Shown piece by piece: positions 42,012-51,066 of a DNA stretch of 64,000 nucleotides. Under the pieces are notes generated by a model. That model worked only from the letters and a program-made list of their open reading frames with translations, did not search any database and was not told the origin of the DNA. Each line of letters begins with the position of its first letter. Positions within the stretch are counted from its first letter, which is position 1. This stretch comes from Ostrinia nubilalis (lineage: Eukaryota; Arthropoda; Insecta; Lepidoptera; Crambidae), in assembly GCF_963855985.1 (NCBI RefSeq), contig NC_087108.1, positions 13,162,001 to 13,226,000 on the forward strand, read 5' to 3'. The position numbers were made by a program, and so were the translations under genes.

Positions 42012-43202
42012 TTATGTACAGTCAAATTGATAACATTTACCTAACAATGTGTCATTCATATCAATGGCTATATTATGTAATACAGCCAATGCTATGATCA
42101 CAGCTTTTCCATTTTGGAGGCTTACTGGTAAGCCATGGAGTAGGCATTGGAACCGCTGCTTCCACACCCCAAAACACCTTTCAACAGTGTTCCTAGTTGA
42201 GATGTGAGCATTATTGTATGCTTCTTCTTCTGGACGACTAGGCCTTAAAATAGGTGTAAATAGATATGGCAGAAGAGGGTAGCCCGAATCGCCAATAAGG
42301 CGTCCTCTAAACTGCCTATCCTCAAATCGTTGTTTTATATTGCTCTCCATAAAAATTCGACTGTCATGTGTACTGCCTCGCCATCTAGCCACTATATCCA
42401 TTATTTTGAGGTCAGCATCACAGACAACCTAAAATAAAAAAAAACAGTATCCTGTAGGTAATCCATCCAATAATATAGTGTTGAATGTTGCTAAAATTTA
42501 GATCATACAAAGTAAAAATTATAGACATTATTAAAACAAATCTTTCTCTGTTGTAAACTGTATAAAATCAAAATATATTTTACCTGAACATTCAGGGAAT
42601 AATAGCCTTTTCTATTAATATAGTACTGGGCCATGTCACCTCCGGTTTTTTTAATTTTAATGTGGGTGCAATCTATGGCTCCTATCACCCCAGGAAAATT
42701 TTTAATTGCTCTAAATTTGGCACTAATTCTTTCCTGCTCTCCTATAGTGATAGGCATTTTGATGAAGGAATTTGCCTTATTCGCGATTGCATGCGCGACT
42801 CTGGCGCATATCCGGCTCACTGTCGGCTGACTTAGGCCATGGAGGTCACCAGCATCATCTTGTACCTGAAAATGTATGAAAATAATTATAGCAGCCACGA
42901 CAAAGGGATAAAATAAAACACTTTTTTGTGCTTACCTCACGACGTCCCCAACATCTTATGGCCACTAAAACTTGCAGTTCAGGACACGTGCCACCACCTC
43001 TAGCGCTCTGAACCAGATCATCTTCCACCAAATCTATGATGGTGCGCACTGTGTCCTTATTGAACCTATATTTTATTTTAAAATTTAGGTCCCGCAAATC
43101 GAATGGGTTGCTTCGTTGGCGGTAGAGCTTTCTACGTCGCGCTGGGTCGGCATTATTGGCTAAATGCACAATTGCATTTATAGCATTCATTTTCACAAGC
43201 AA
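42012..43202 (-). CDS. Harbinger DDE transposase, HARBI1-like (copy 2, intact)
   Basis: complement(join(42012..42428, 42584..42865, 42936..43202)), 321 residues. The donors are GTAAGC and GTAAAA and the acceptors TTTTCAG and TTTTAG, all in phase. Exon 1 is the N-terminal helical, basic region (PARRRKLYRQRSNPFDL, then RFNKDTVRTIIDLV). Exon 2 has LSQPTVSRIC, a helix-turn-helix-like segment, and the first catalytic Asp in GAIDCTHI. Exon 3 has HDSRIF, the second Asp in GDSGYP and the Glu in VERCFGVWK. This is the DDE_4/HARBI1 nuclease pattern that cuts and joins element ends at TWA targets. The length is close to the HARBI1 norm (about 350). It looks functional by inspection. Confidence 0.9.
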
Positions 43203-43558
43203 GGATCACAGCAAGGATATTTTGAATAAATAAACCAACGAAGTGACATTCATATGAAATGACATTTATAAAAGTTAGGTTAAAATAGGTTTATTAGAGC
43301 TTTAAACAAGGCCCGAGCTCTCGATAACTTATCACACAGTTATAAGAGGATTTTAGCGCTAAATGACGATTATGAATAACAATTTTTATCAAACGTTTTA
43401 TAAACCTCTAATAAGCATTTGATAAAATGTGAAAAATGATTATGAATAAGACCGTAAGTATAGAATATTTTTAAACAATGGTTACAAATCGTCAAAAATT
43501 TAAAGAAAACAAAAGACTAATTAAAAATATGCTCTTAGACAGCGACGACCTTGTGGTG

Positions 43559-43652
43559 CCTGGATGCGGGCGGCGCAGGACCGATCGTCGTGGAAATCCC
43601 TGGGGGAGGCCTTTGTACAGCAGTGGACGTCAATTGGCTGAAACGAACGAAT
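43559..43652 (+). mobile_element. RTE-like LINE 3' fragment
   Basis: Orthologous to 3852-3943 and 10720-10811; it carries two extra G's relative to those (CCTGGGGGAGGCC). Confidence 0.7.
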
Positions 43653-43760
43653 ATTTAAAACTTACGCTGCTGTACCTATGCTGCTAAAGAAAGGCAAATA
43701 ATATAACAGCAGTTTGAGAACTCGTGCCTTGCTCAATCAAAACAGGTCTCTTGCATGACA

Positions 43761-43793
43761 TATATATTTTATCGTCTCGAGCATAATCGCAGT
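43761..43793 (+). promoter_or_regulatory. Putative core promoter of SDR gene C
   Basis: TATATAT at 43761-43767 and CGCAGT at 43788-43793, with the same spacing as gene B. Confidence 0.45.
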
Positions 43794-43822
43794 ATTCGTT
43801 GACTCGTGGGCGGAAACACACA

Positions 43823-44560
43823 ATGAGTTTCTCCGGCAAAGTGGTGATAGTGACTGGCTCGAGCTCCGGTATCGGCGCCGCTACGGCCGTCGCCTTCGGC
43901 AGGGAGGGCGCCTCCGTGGTCCTGGTCGGCAGAAACGATACCAAGCTGAAGAAAGTCGCCGAATCAGTAAAGAAACATTTAATCGTCAAAGCGGACGTAT
44001 CCAAAGGAGACGATGCCAAACTGATCATCTCTAAGACCCTGGAGACATTCGGCAAAATTGACGTCCTAGTCAACAACGCCGGGATTGCCAGATTAGGCGG
44101 TCTGTTAGCAGGCGACCTGATGGACTCGTACGACGAGGTGATGAATACGAATCTGCGAGCGGTGTTCCACCTGACGTGCTTAGCGACCCCTCATTTGGTC
44201 AAGACGAAGGGGAACGTTGTGAACATATCTTCAGTGGCGGGGTGCTCGACACCTCCGCCTACGTTTGTGACGTACGCCGCGTCGAAGGCAGCTTTGGACC
44301 AGTTCACCAGGGGAGCAGCGTCGGAGCTGGCACCGTCTGGCGTCCGGGTCAACGGCGTCAGCCCGGGCCCGGTGGTGACGGACATCATCGAGAACAGCGG
44401 CATGCCCACCTCCTACGACGAGTGGGCCACCAAGACCGCGCTGGGCCGCTCGTCCGATTCGGTTGAAATTGCGGACCTCGTGCTGTATTTAGCCAGCGAT
44501 AAAGCTAAGTGCATCACTGGTTCTAGTGTTGTAGCAGATAACGGCTATTTGTTGAAATAG
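43823..44560 (+). CDS. Short-chain dehydrogenase/reductase, paralogue C
   Basis: 245 residues, one exon, with a full set of SDR motifs: TGSSSGIG (11-18), VGRN, ADVS, NNAG (84-87), Asn110, Ser137, Tyr151/Lys155 and VNGVSPGPV. It keeps the conserved residues that A and B have changed (Asn177, Ser180, Gly208). Its only unusual change is Ser for Pro in SDPVE (213). It is therefore the best candidate, with D, for the ancestral activity of the cluster. It is soluble and probably NADP(H)-dependent, with unknown substrate. An in-frame ATG 24 bases upstream (43799) is not conserved and is not used as the start. Confidence 0.88.
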   Translation: MSFSGKVVIVTGSSSGIGAATAVAFGREGASVVLVGRNDTKLKKVAESVKKHLIVKADVSKGDDAKLIISKTLETFGKIDVLVNNAGIARLGGLLAGDLMDSYDEVMNTNLRAVFHLTCLATPHLVKTKGNVVNISSVAGCSTPPPTFVTYAASKAALDQFTRGAASELAPSGVRVNGVSPGPVVTDIIENSGMPTSYDEWATKTALGRSSDSVEIADLVLYLASDKAKCITGSSVVADNGYLLK

Positions 44561-44645
44561 GTAAAAATAGACTTGTATAATTAAAGATGTGAAGTGTTAT
44601 TATGGATATTTTTTGCACCTTGGTTAAACAATTACGCAACCTTAA

Positions 44646-44768
44646 GGCTGAGTTGCACCATCTAACTTTAACTTTGACAAACGTCAAAAATCTGTCAAAT
44701 TCCATACAAAAAGCACCGGTTACCTACTGTTATTATTACGGTTAAAATAATGTGGTGCAACTCAGTCT
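44646..44768. mobile_element. Small MITE with GGCTGAGTTGCACC termini, second copy
   Basis: Orthologous to 4939-5062 by position behind the SDR gene; about four bases are inserted in ACCGGTTACCTACTG. Confidence 0.7.
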
Positions 44769-44807
44769 AAGATTTTTTATTTCAGTGCGAATGCATCTAA
44801 CTGCCTG

Positions 44808-44983
44808 CTCGTTCGTTTTTGTTCGCTTCAGCCAAATGACGTCCACTTCTGGACAAAGGCCTCCCCCAAGGATTCCCAATACGACTCTGTCCTGCGCCGC
44901 CCGCATCCAGGCACCTCCTCCTCCAGCAACCTTCACCAGAACGTCGGTCCACCTAGTGGGGGGCCTGCTGCCCGCTCGGCTCG
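44808..44983 (-). mobile_element. RTE-like LINE 3' fragment
   Basis: The minus strand reads the RT C-terminus and GGACGTCATTTGGCTGAA tail, more diverged than the copy at 55741-56076. Confidence 0.65.
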
Positions 44984-46075
44984 TAGGTACTTACTTGTAT
45001 TTAGAAGTCACAGTTCTTATAAACACCAAAATTATTACCTAAGAGATTTTAAAGTTCGCGTAGGTAAAATTAACGGGCGCAATTAGAAATAATCCGTTAT
45101 AATAATCGTCGATAGTATCGATAGTTCAAATCAAGACAATATTATCGAAGGATTGTAACACTATAGAGTAAGTATCAATACCTAGGTAAGTATACTATCA
45201 AATTCAATAGCATCCGATACATTGATTTTTTATTTTTCTAACTATGAAAAGATTTGTTTTAAATAGGGAACAAGGCGCTACTCTTATTTTGTGGTGCTAC
45301 AAACTGGCTTAACTATTGATTGTTTGTGTTAAGAATCGAATTATTTATTTATTGACTCAAGGAAAATCTACAGCATATTGCAAGTAGGTACCATGCTTAA
45401 ATGATAATATAGCAAGCAAGTAATGCCAATTACAGGTTTTCCTTAGTTACATAGTAAACTAAATTAATGCGAGTCTGATACAATGATCACACAATCACAA
45501 TCGGATACAATGTAGGTATACCCAACAGTAGATAGATGTTGTACCTACTACTATACATTTATTATACTATTCTATGCAAATAAATGTTTGAATTTGATGT
45601 ATTTACATTTACTTAAACTTAAATTTTAAATTGTAAACAATATTATCACACTACATAACGCAACAGCGCCACAATTCAGCAAACATTCCAACATTACAAA
45701 CCTCGCGATTGGAGGTGTATGTGTATGTGCGATACTATCAGCACAGATAATAATAATACTAGCTATCAGTTTTCATCAACTATCATAGTCCGATTCGTCC
45801 GAGTCCGTCTCGATTGAGAAACCTAACAAGTAAGAGTAAGTAGCTAGCAAAGAAACGCTTGGTGCATCCATTAATTGTTTTTAAGTGTGCATGCGATATG
45901 CTTGACTGACAAATTGTGTTGCAATTAGAATAAACAATGTTTCCAAAAGTTTAGTAGGTGCCAGTTTTCAATATTGTTGTCGTAATGAATCATTAGATTT
46001 ACTAAGTAGGTAGGTACATACTGAAAACAGTGATCATTCAGTTCAAACAACTTTGCATAAACCATATAAGTGATA
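44984..46075. other. AT-rich intergenic region
   Basis: Apart from short direct repeats such as ATCGATAG near 45112 nothing is recognised. Confidence 0.45.
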
Positions 46076-46285
46076 AAGCCTGGTCCGTGAGCACGTAGAA
46101 TCCCGTCCAATGACCCCAAGCTGCCCATCCTTGTCGCTCGCACGTAATTATGTCGCTGTCGCGCTCGCACACTTACTGCGGGCGCGCGTCGCACAGTCGC
46201 GACAGCAATATAATTACGCGCGAGCGATAAGGATGGGTAGCTTGGGGTCATTGGACGGGATTCTACGTGCTCACGGACCAGGCTT
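46076..46285. mobile_element. Near-perfect foldback MITE
   Basis: AAGCCTGGTCCGTGAGCACG at the left is mirrored at the right. The arms of about 80 bases also share CAATGACCCCAAGCT. It is flanked by TA (46074-46075, 46286-46287). The small frames it contains on both strands are by-products of the palindrome. Confidence 0.8.
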
Positions 46286-46434
46286 TAGATATTTATACTC
46301 AGTTTGCGTATACAATTGCAATTTAATATTTTTGGTTCTAGTTTTAACTTTATTATTTTTCTCGAATTCGATCGAAGAGGAATTCAATAGTTAGGGCATT
46401 AAATACGAGCACATGCCGTTTTATTGCAGGTTTG

Positions 46435-46642
46435 ATTGTTCGTTTCAACCTAATGTCGCCTGCTGTTGGACAAAGACCTCACGGATTTCCAATTTTCCAT
46501 AACGTCGGTCCTGCGCTGCCTGTATCCAGGTACCGACTTCCCGCGACCTTCACCAGATCGTCGGTCCGCTTAGTGTTAGGCCTACCCACACTGCCACAGA
46601 AAGTCACAGATTACCTATATTACGTCTTCCGGCCCGTGATCG
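46435..46642 (-). mobile_element. Diverged RTE-like LINE 3' fragment
   Basis: Matches CAGCCAAATGACGTCC-type tail and CAGATCGTCGGTCC, with an interruption after 46593 before CGTCTTCCGGCCCGTGATCG. Confidence 0.55.
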
Positions 46643-46834
46643 CCAAACACATTTGAACCTACATTTGAAAAATAAACTACTCGTACGCAATGAGAGGTGT
46701 ACATAGATAACATCACAACAGTTTGAGAACTAATGCCTTGTCCAATCAAGTGGTCTCTCGACGATACACATAATTTGTTTGTCGCCTCGAGCACAATCGC
46801 AGTATTCGTTGACTCGTGGGCGGAAACACACACA

Positions 46835-47581
46835 ATGAGTTTCTCCGGCAAAGTGGTGATAGTGACTGGCTCGAGCTCCGGTATCGGCGCCGCTACGGCC
46901 GTCGCCTTCGGCAGGGAGGGCGCCTCCGTGGTCCTCGTCGGCAGAAACGATACCAAACTGAAGAAAGTCGCCGAAACAGTGAAGACACATTTGATCGTCA
47001 AAGCGGACGTATCCAAAGGAGACGATGCCAAACTGATCATCTCTAAGACCCTGGAGACATTCGGCAAAATCGACGTCCTAGTCAACAACGCCGGGATTGC
47101 CAGATTAGGCGGTCTGTTAGCAGGCGACCTGATGGACTCGTACGACGAGGTGATGAATACGAATCTGCGAGCGGTGTTCCACCTGACGTGCTTAGCGACC
47201 CCTCATTTGGTCAAGACGAAGGGGAACGTTGTGAACATATCTTCAGTGGCGGGGTCCTCAACGCCTCCGCCTTCGTTGGTGACGTACGCCGTGTCGAAGG
47301 CAGCTTTGGACCAGTTCACCAGGGGAGCGGCGTCGGAGCTGGCGCCGGCTGGCGTCCGGGTCAACGTCGTCAGCCCGGGCCCGGTGGTGACGGACATCAT
47401 CGAGAATAGCGGCATGACGACGAGCTCGTATGACGAATGGGGCACCAGGACCGCGCTGGGCCGCTCGTCCGATCCGGCTGAAATGGCGGACCTCGTGCTG
47501 TACTTAGCCAGTGATAAAGCTAAATGCATCACCGGTGCTAATGTTGTAGCAGATAACGGCTATTTGGTGAAGTCACAATAG
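46835..47581 (+). CDS. Short-chain dehydrogenase/reductase, paralogue D
   Basis: 248 residues, one exon. It has TGSSSGIG (11-18), VGRN, ADVS, NNAG (84-87), Asn110, Ser137, Tyr151/Lys155 (YAVSK) and VSPGPV. It differs from A-C by an extra residue in the substrate loop (GMTTSSYDEW), by ITGANVV, and by a longer C-terminus (YLVKSQ). Only about 130 bases of 5' flank are shared with A-C and the TATA run is lost (TAATTTG at 46771). It is thus an older copy outside the segmental duplication, possibly expressed differently. The longer in-frame start at 46733 lies in the shared flank and is rejected. Confidence 0.87.
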   Translation: MSFSGKVVIVTGSSSGIGAATAVAFGREGASVVLVGRNDTKLKKVAETVKTHLIVKADVSKGDDAKLIISKTLETFGKIDVLVNNAGIARLGGLLAGDLMDSYDEVMNTNLRAVFHLTCLATPHLVKTKGNVVNISSVAGSSTPPPSLVTYAVSKAALDQFTRGAASELAPAGVRVNVVSPGPVVTDIIENSGMTTSSYDEWGTRTALGRSSDPAEMADLVLYLASDKAKCITGANVVADNGYLVKSQ

Positions 47582-48203
47582 AGTTGTGAAATTAAGAACG
47601 TGTAGTTTTATTATAGGTTCGTTCCTTCGTTCGTTTATGCGAAATATCATCCGCTAACCTATTATTTGCTATGATATTTTTTTTGCCTTCCTTCTTTAAA
47701 TTATGAGGAAATTGACAATCAGCGCTCAATTTAATAAACTACAACTCCACGACCACCTACGACCAAGGATGTAAGTACTTATAGCTAAACATCGTATTTG
47801 ACCTGATTTGACAGAGGGGACCTCCTTCCTTCATAAAGTCAGACGTATGGTAAAGAGGTGCTAATTTAAGATATAAAACAACCTGCGAGAGCTACCTAAG
47901 TAGGTAAGTACACCACTTTATCACGAAGAAATACCCGGAAGGAGATGTACTCGTACCGACCTACTATTGCAGTCTTTGACAGCTATTCCTCATTAACCAC
48001 AAGCATGAAAGTAGCAGAGCATCAAAGGTGCTACCGACTCCGCAGACCGCAAGGCGCCGCAAGTCTGTTGACAATCCAGACCCGCGGTAACGTGTTCAGC
48101 CAAGTTCAAGTAATATTATGTTACACGGACCACTTTTGACCCCCTTATAACTCAAAAACTATTTCACATAAACGTGTCAAATTTGGCTCATATATTAAAA
48201 CAT
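47582..48203. other. Intergenic region
   Basis: No feature was recognised; an ORF of 64 codons (47945-48139) has no support. Confidence 0.45.
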
Positions 48204-48428
48204 CGTCGGTCCACCTAGTAGGAAGCCTGCCCATGCTACGTCTTCGGACCCGTGGTCGCCACTCGAGAACTTTCTGCCCCAACGGTCATCGTCTCTGCGA
48301 ACTATGTGTCTCGCCCACTGCCACTTGATTTAGCAATTCTGCGAGCTATGCACTTATTTTCTCCTGTGGATCTCCTCATCTCTGATTCGATCACGCAGGG
48401 AAACGCCGAGCATAGCCCGTTCCATCGC
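48204..48428 (-). mobile_element. RTE-like LINE internal fragment
   Basis: The minus strand covers the region from RDRIRNEE back to GRPPTRW-like coding, with small deletions; the 3' tail is missing. Confidence 0.65.
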
Positions 48429-48676
48429 CCTTTGAGTGACCTTGAGCCGTTAAGTGGCAACACTCGACAAGCCCTATGACTTGTCGGTTCTTATTTTATT
48501 ATTCCGAAAATTTGGCTGCTGTGTAGGTAAACTGCCCATAGAACATAATAATTCGTATAATATGAGAACTAGCCAACTCAGACCTTAGGCTACAATATAG
48601 GCACCTACCTACAGGAGTGTGGTTTTGTAAAACAACGCCGATCTCAGGGATCCTAAGTTTTAAGAACTGATTTTTT

Positions 48677-48896
48677 TATCTTACTAATATTATAAATGCG
48701 AAAGTTTGTGTGGATGTCCAGATATCCACACAGGATGGATGTTTGTTACTCTTTCACGCAAAAACTACTGAACGGATTTTGATGAAACTTTACAGTATTA
48801 TTGTTTATAACCCAGAATAACAAATAGGCTATAATCTATGACGATCTGTGACAAACTAAATTTCACCCAGGTGAAGCCGCAGGCAAAAGCTAGTGT
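48677..48896 (-). mobile_element. Lepidoptera interspersed repeat, minus copy
   Basis: Starts with ACTAATATTATAAATGCGAA and ends CAGGCAAAAGCTAGT, the reverse of the layout at 51976-52172; carries a short internal duplication of GGATGTCCAGATATCC type. Confidence 0.65.
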
Positions 48897-49227
48897 TGTT
48901 ATAAATAAATTTCAGGAATAACCATTGAACTTGGCACCCGTTTAGATCTCACTTCTTTTGTCGTTGAAGTCAAGAACCAAGGCATATTATCATAATTTAT
49001 TGAACTTGGCTCTCTTTTCACATTTAAATGTTTTTGATGGGATAAATATTTTTCTCAGTCATTCAAGAAGTAGTATAGGTAAGGTATTTGGCCGTGTATA
49101 ATCAGTTTCAATAGAGCGTGAAAATAATGTAGAATGTCTTGAAAGCGGTTATTGTTAAGTTTGTAATGGAACCAATCGTTCCAAGTGAATATTATTTACA
49201 TAAATTGGAAATTTGAAGCCGGACGTT
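48897..49227. other. Intergenic region
   Basis: Nothing recognised. Confidence 0.45.
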
Positions 49228-49368
49228 GGACTGAGTTGTTTAACTTTAGTGTGGCGAGTGCAGAGTAGGTATGAAATTAATTAATCATACAAACCAAGGA
49301 ATTTTGCCGCCATACCTACTCAATATTTTTTTCTTGACGAGTGGACCACAGGTATAACAACTCAGTCC
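49228..49368. mobile_element. Small MITE with GGACTGAGTTGTT termini
   Basis: GGACTGAGTTGTT and AACAACTCAGTCC enclose 141 bases. The ends resemble the GCTGAGTTG-type MITEs near the SDR genes. Confidence 0.5.
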
Positions 49369-50140
49369 ACTATCCGTACTTTTGAAGCAGGGCTCAATCA
49401 ATCCGATGATAATTAATTATGACTAACCTCCAAACAATCCGGAATAACCATTCAGCATTTGCAGACAACTTTGAACTGCGATCGACGAACTCTGGCATTC
49501 TGGCACGGTTGATCACTTGATATTTAAGCACAAATTTAATTTACAATTAATACACACAACACTGAACAAAAAACTAAATAATCAACTTCAACGTTAATAA
49601 TTATCGAAAATAAAATTAGGATTATATAGTAAAAAAAACAATGGCGCGCTTTTCTTGCACTTTCACCACAGACTAATAATCTCACAAACAAAAACAAACA
49701 AGCACGCCTTCTTTTTTCAAACTGCGAAGTCACGTGGGATTCGCGCGCAATCATGTAAAATGGGAGGGAGGAACAGACTGGGGACACCTAACTGTACATT
49801 ACTACTACACTAGTCAATTGAAAAATTTTAAAATCCTGGCAAGAGCCTACTCCAGAATAAAATTGATGCAAATACTATTATTATTATTTCAAGTAAATTT
49901 ATGTTTCTCCAAGTCAAGTGACCTATTAAAATTCTTATCTTTCTAAAAAAGTATTCTTCTCTCATTAGCTCCTGTTCCCAATCCCCGATTTCTTAAATCA
50001 AATCTTTCCATTACTACTAATCACTTGGTAGCGCCTACGCGCCTTCTCTCGGCAGTCTATAGATCTATTATAAGACAAAATCATATTTTTATACTACTAT
50101 CCTGCTGACCTATGTTAGTACACGGCAGGACGTAACCTCA
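49369..50140. other. Intergenic region
   Basis: Nothing recognised. Confidence 0.45.
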
Positions 50141-50250
50141 TAAAGCGTCCACATGTCGGTATCGTACGCAACGGATCGTAGTATTATTTATATGGAAACT
50201 CATATAATCTGAGGTTGCGTACGATACCGACAAGTGAACGCTTAGCTTTA
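50141..50250. mobile_element. Small foldback MITE
   Basis: TAAAGCGTCCACATGTCGG pairs imperfectly with CCGACAAGTGAACGCTTAGCTTTA, and GTATCGTACGCAA with TTGCGTACGATAC. Confidence 0.6.
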
Positions 50251-50924
50251 TGCTTCATTCGTTTTCGATGTAGAAACAAGTAACATTTTACAGAACAGAC
50301 AGCATTGACATACGAAGGTGTGCGTAGCAGTGGAACAATGAGGGAATCGTTATGTCAACAACTTCAGATGAAGAGATCTTACACACCTTCACCGCACCTC
50401 CCAGTATGTACTGCAAGAACCTACTCCGCATTATAGTGTTGTCGCCATAGTAAAGGAAATCTCAATTTTTATTTAGTTTTGTAGTTAATTAGTCTTTCCA
50501 TATTTCAGGGCCAGAAAGGTCCATGAAGGGGTCATATTGTGTAACAATGAAACAAGCCAGATGTATTTTAGCACATATATTTCATAGAAACATAAATGCC
50601 GTCAGTTACGCTTACGATAAATTGGAATAACGACCGCGTACTCCGCGCACTCTGTGGACAAAAAACAAAATTATTAATACACAATCATTTTTTATTTCAA
50701 GGTGTTGATTCTTGATTTATTACCAAAGAAAATAAGTACTTAGACCAACCAAAATTTTACCATTATGTGGCACTCAGTAGCTTTATTTGGACTAAATAAA
50801 ATACTAATTTACCTAGTTTAGGAACTACTAGTTAACTAAGGTTGTATTTAATTTTTTTGTGAATAAATAAATACTACTTATAGGCCGCTACCAATTGATC
50901 AACATGGAAATAATTGGGGGAGAC

Positions 50925-50972
50925 CTAACCTATGTTCAGCAGTGGACGTCCTATGGCTGAAATGATGATTAC
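50925..50972 (+). mobile_element. LINE 3' tail fragment
   Basis: GTTCAGCAGTGGACGTCCTATGGCTGAAATGATGATT-type end, of a different LINE family from the RTE-like tails, with an ATGATG terminal run. Confidence 0.5.
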
Positions 50973-51066
50973 ATGGGATAGTGCCCATGTGACATCATTT
51001 TCCAATAAATAAAGTACATAGATAAGTAAGAAGTATAATTAAATGCACCATACCTTTAGTATAAAA

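Larger units (their letters stand above)
39504..43454. mobile_element. PIF/Harbinger transposon, copy 2 (both genes intact)
   Basis: Same 16-bp termini as copy 1, flanked by TAA (39501-39503 and 43455-43457). The empty site TAGACTAAGTATAG is preserved in copies 1 and 2 of the duplication. It is 3951 bp long. Apart from three indel bases no difference from copy 1 was noticed, so both insertions are very recent. Confidence 0.95.
32783..44775 (+). repeat. Segmental duplication copy 3 (carries SDR gene C), expanded by insertions
   Basis: Same landmarks as copies 1 and 2. The pieces are split by four insertions: 33088-38099, 38202-38958, about 39229-39377 and 39504-43454. Without them the copy would be close to the length of copy 1. 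Confidence 0.8.

Noticed and set aside
45925..46394. Two overlapping, similar ORFs on opposite strands near 46.1-46.3 kb
   Set aside because: They are the two arms of a palindromic MITE (46076-46285).
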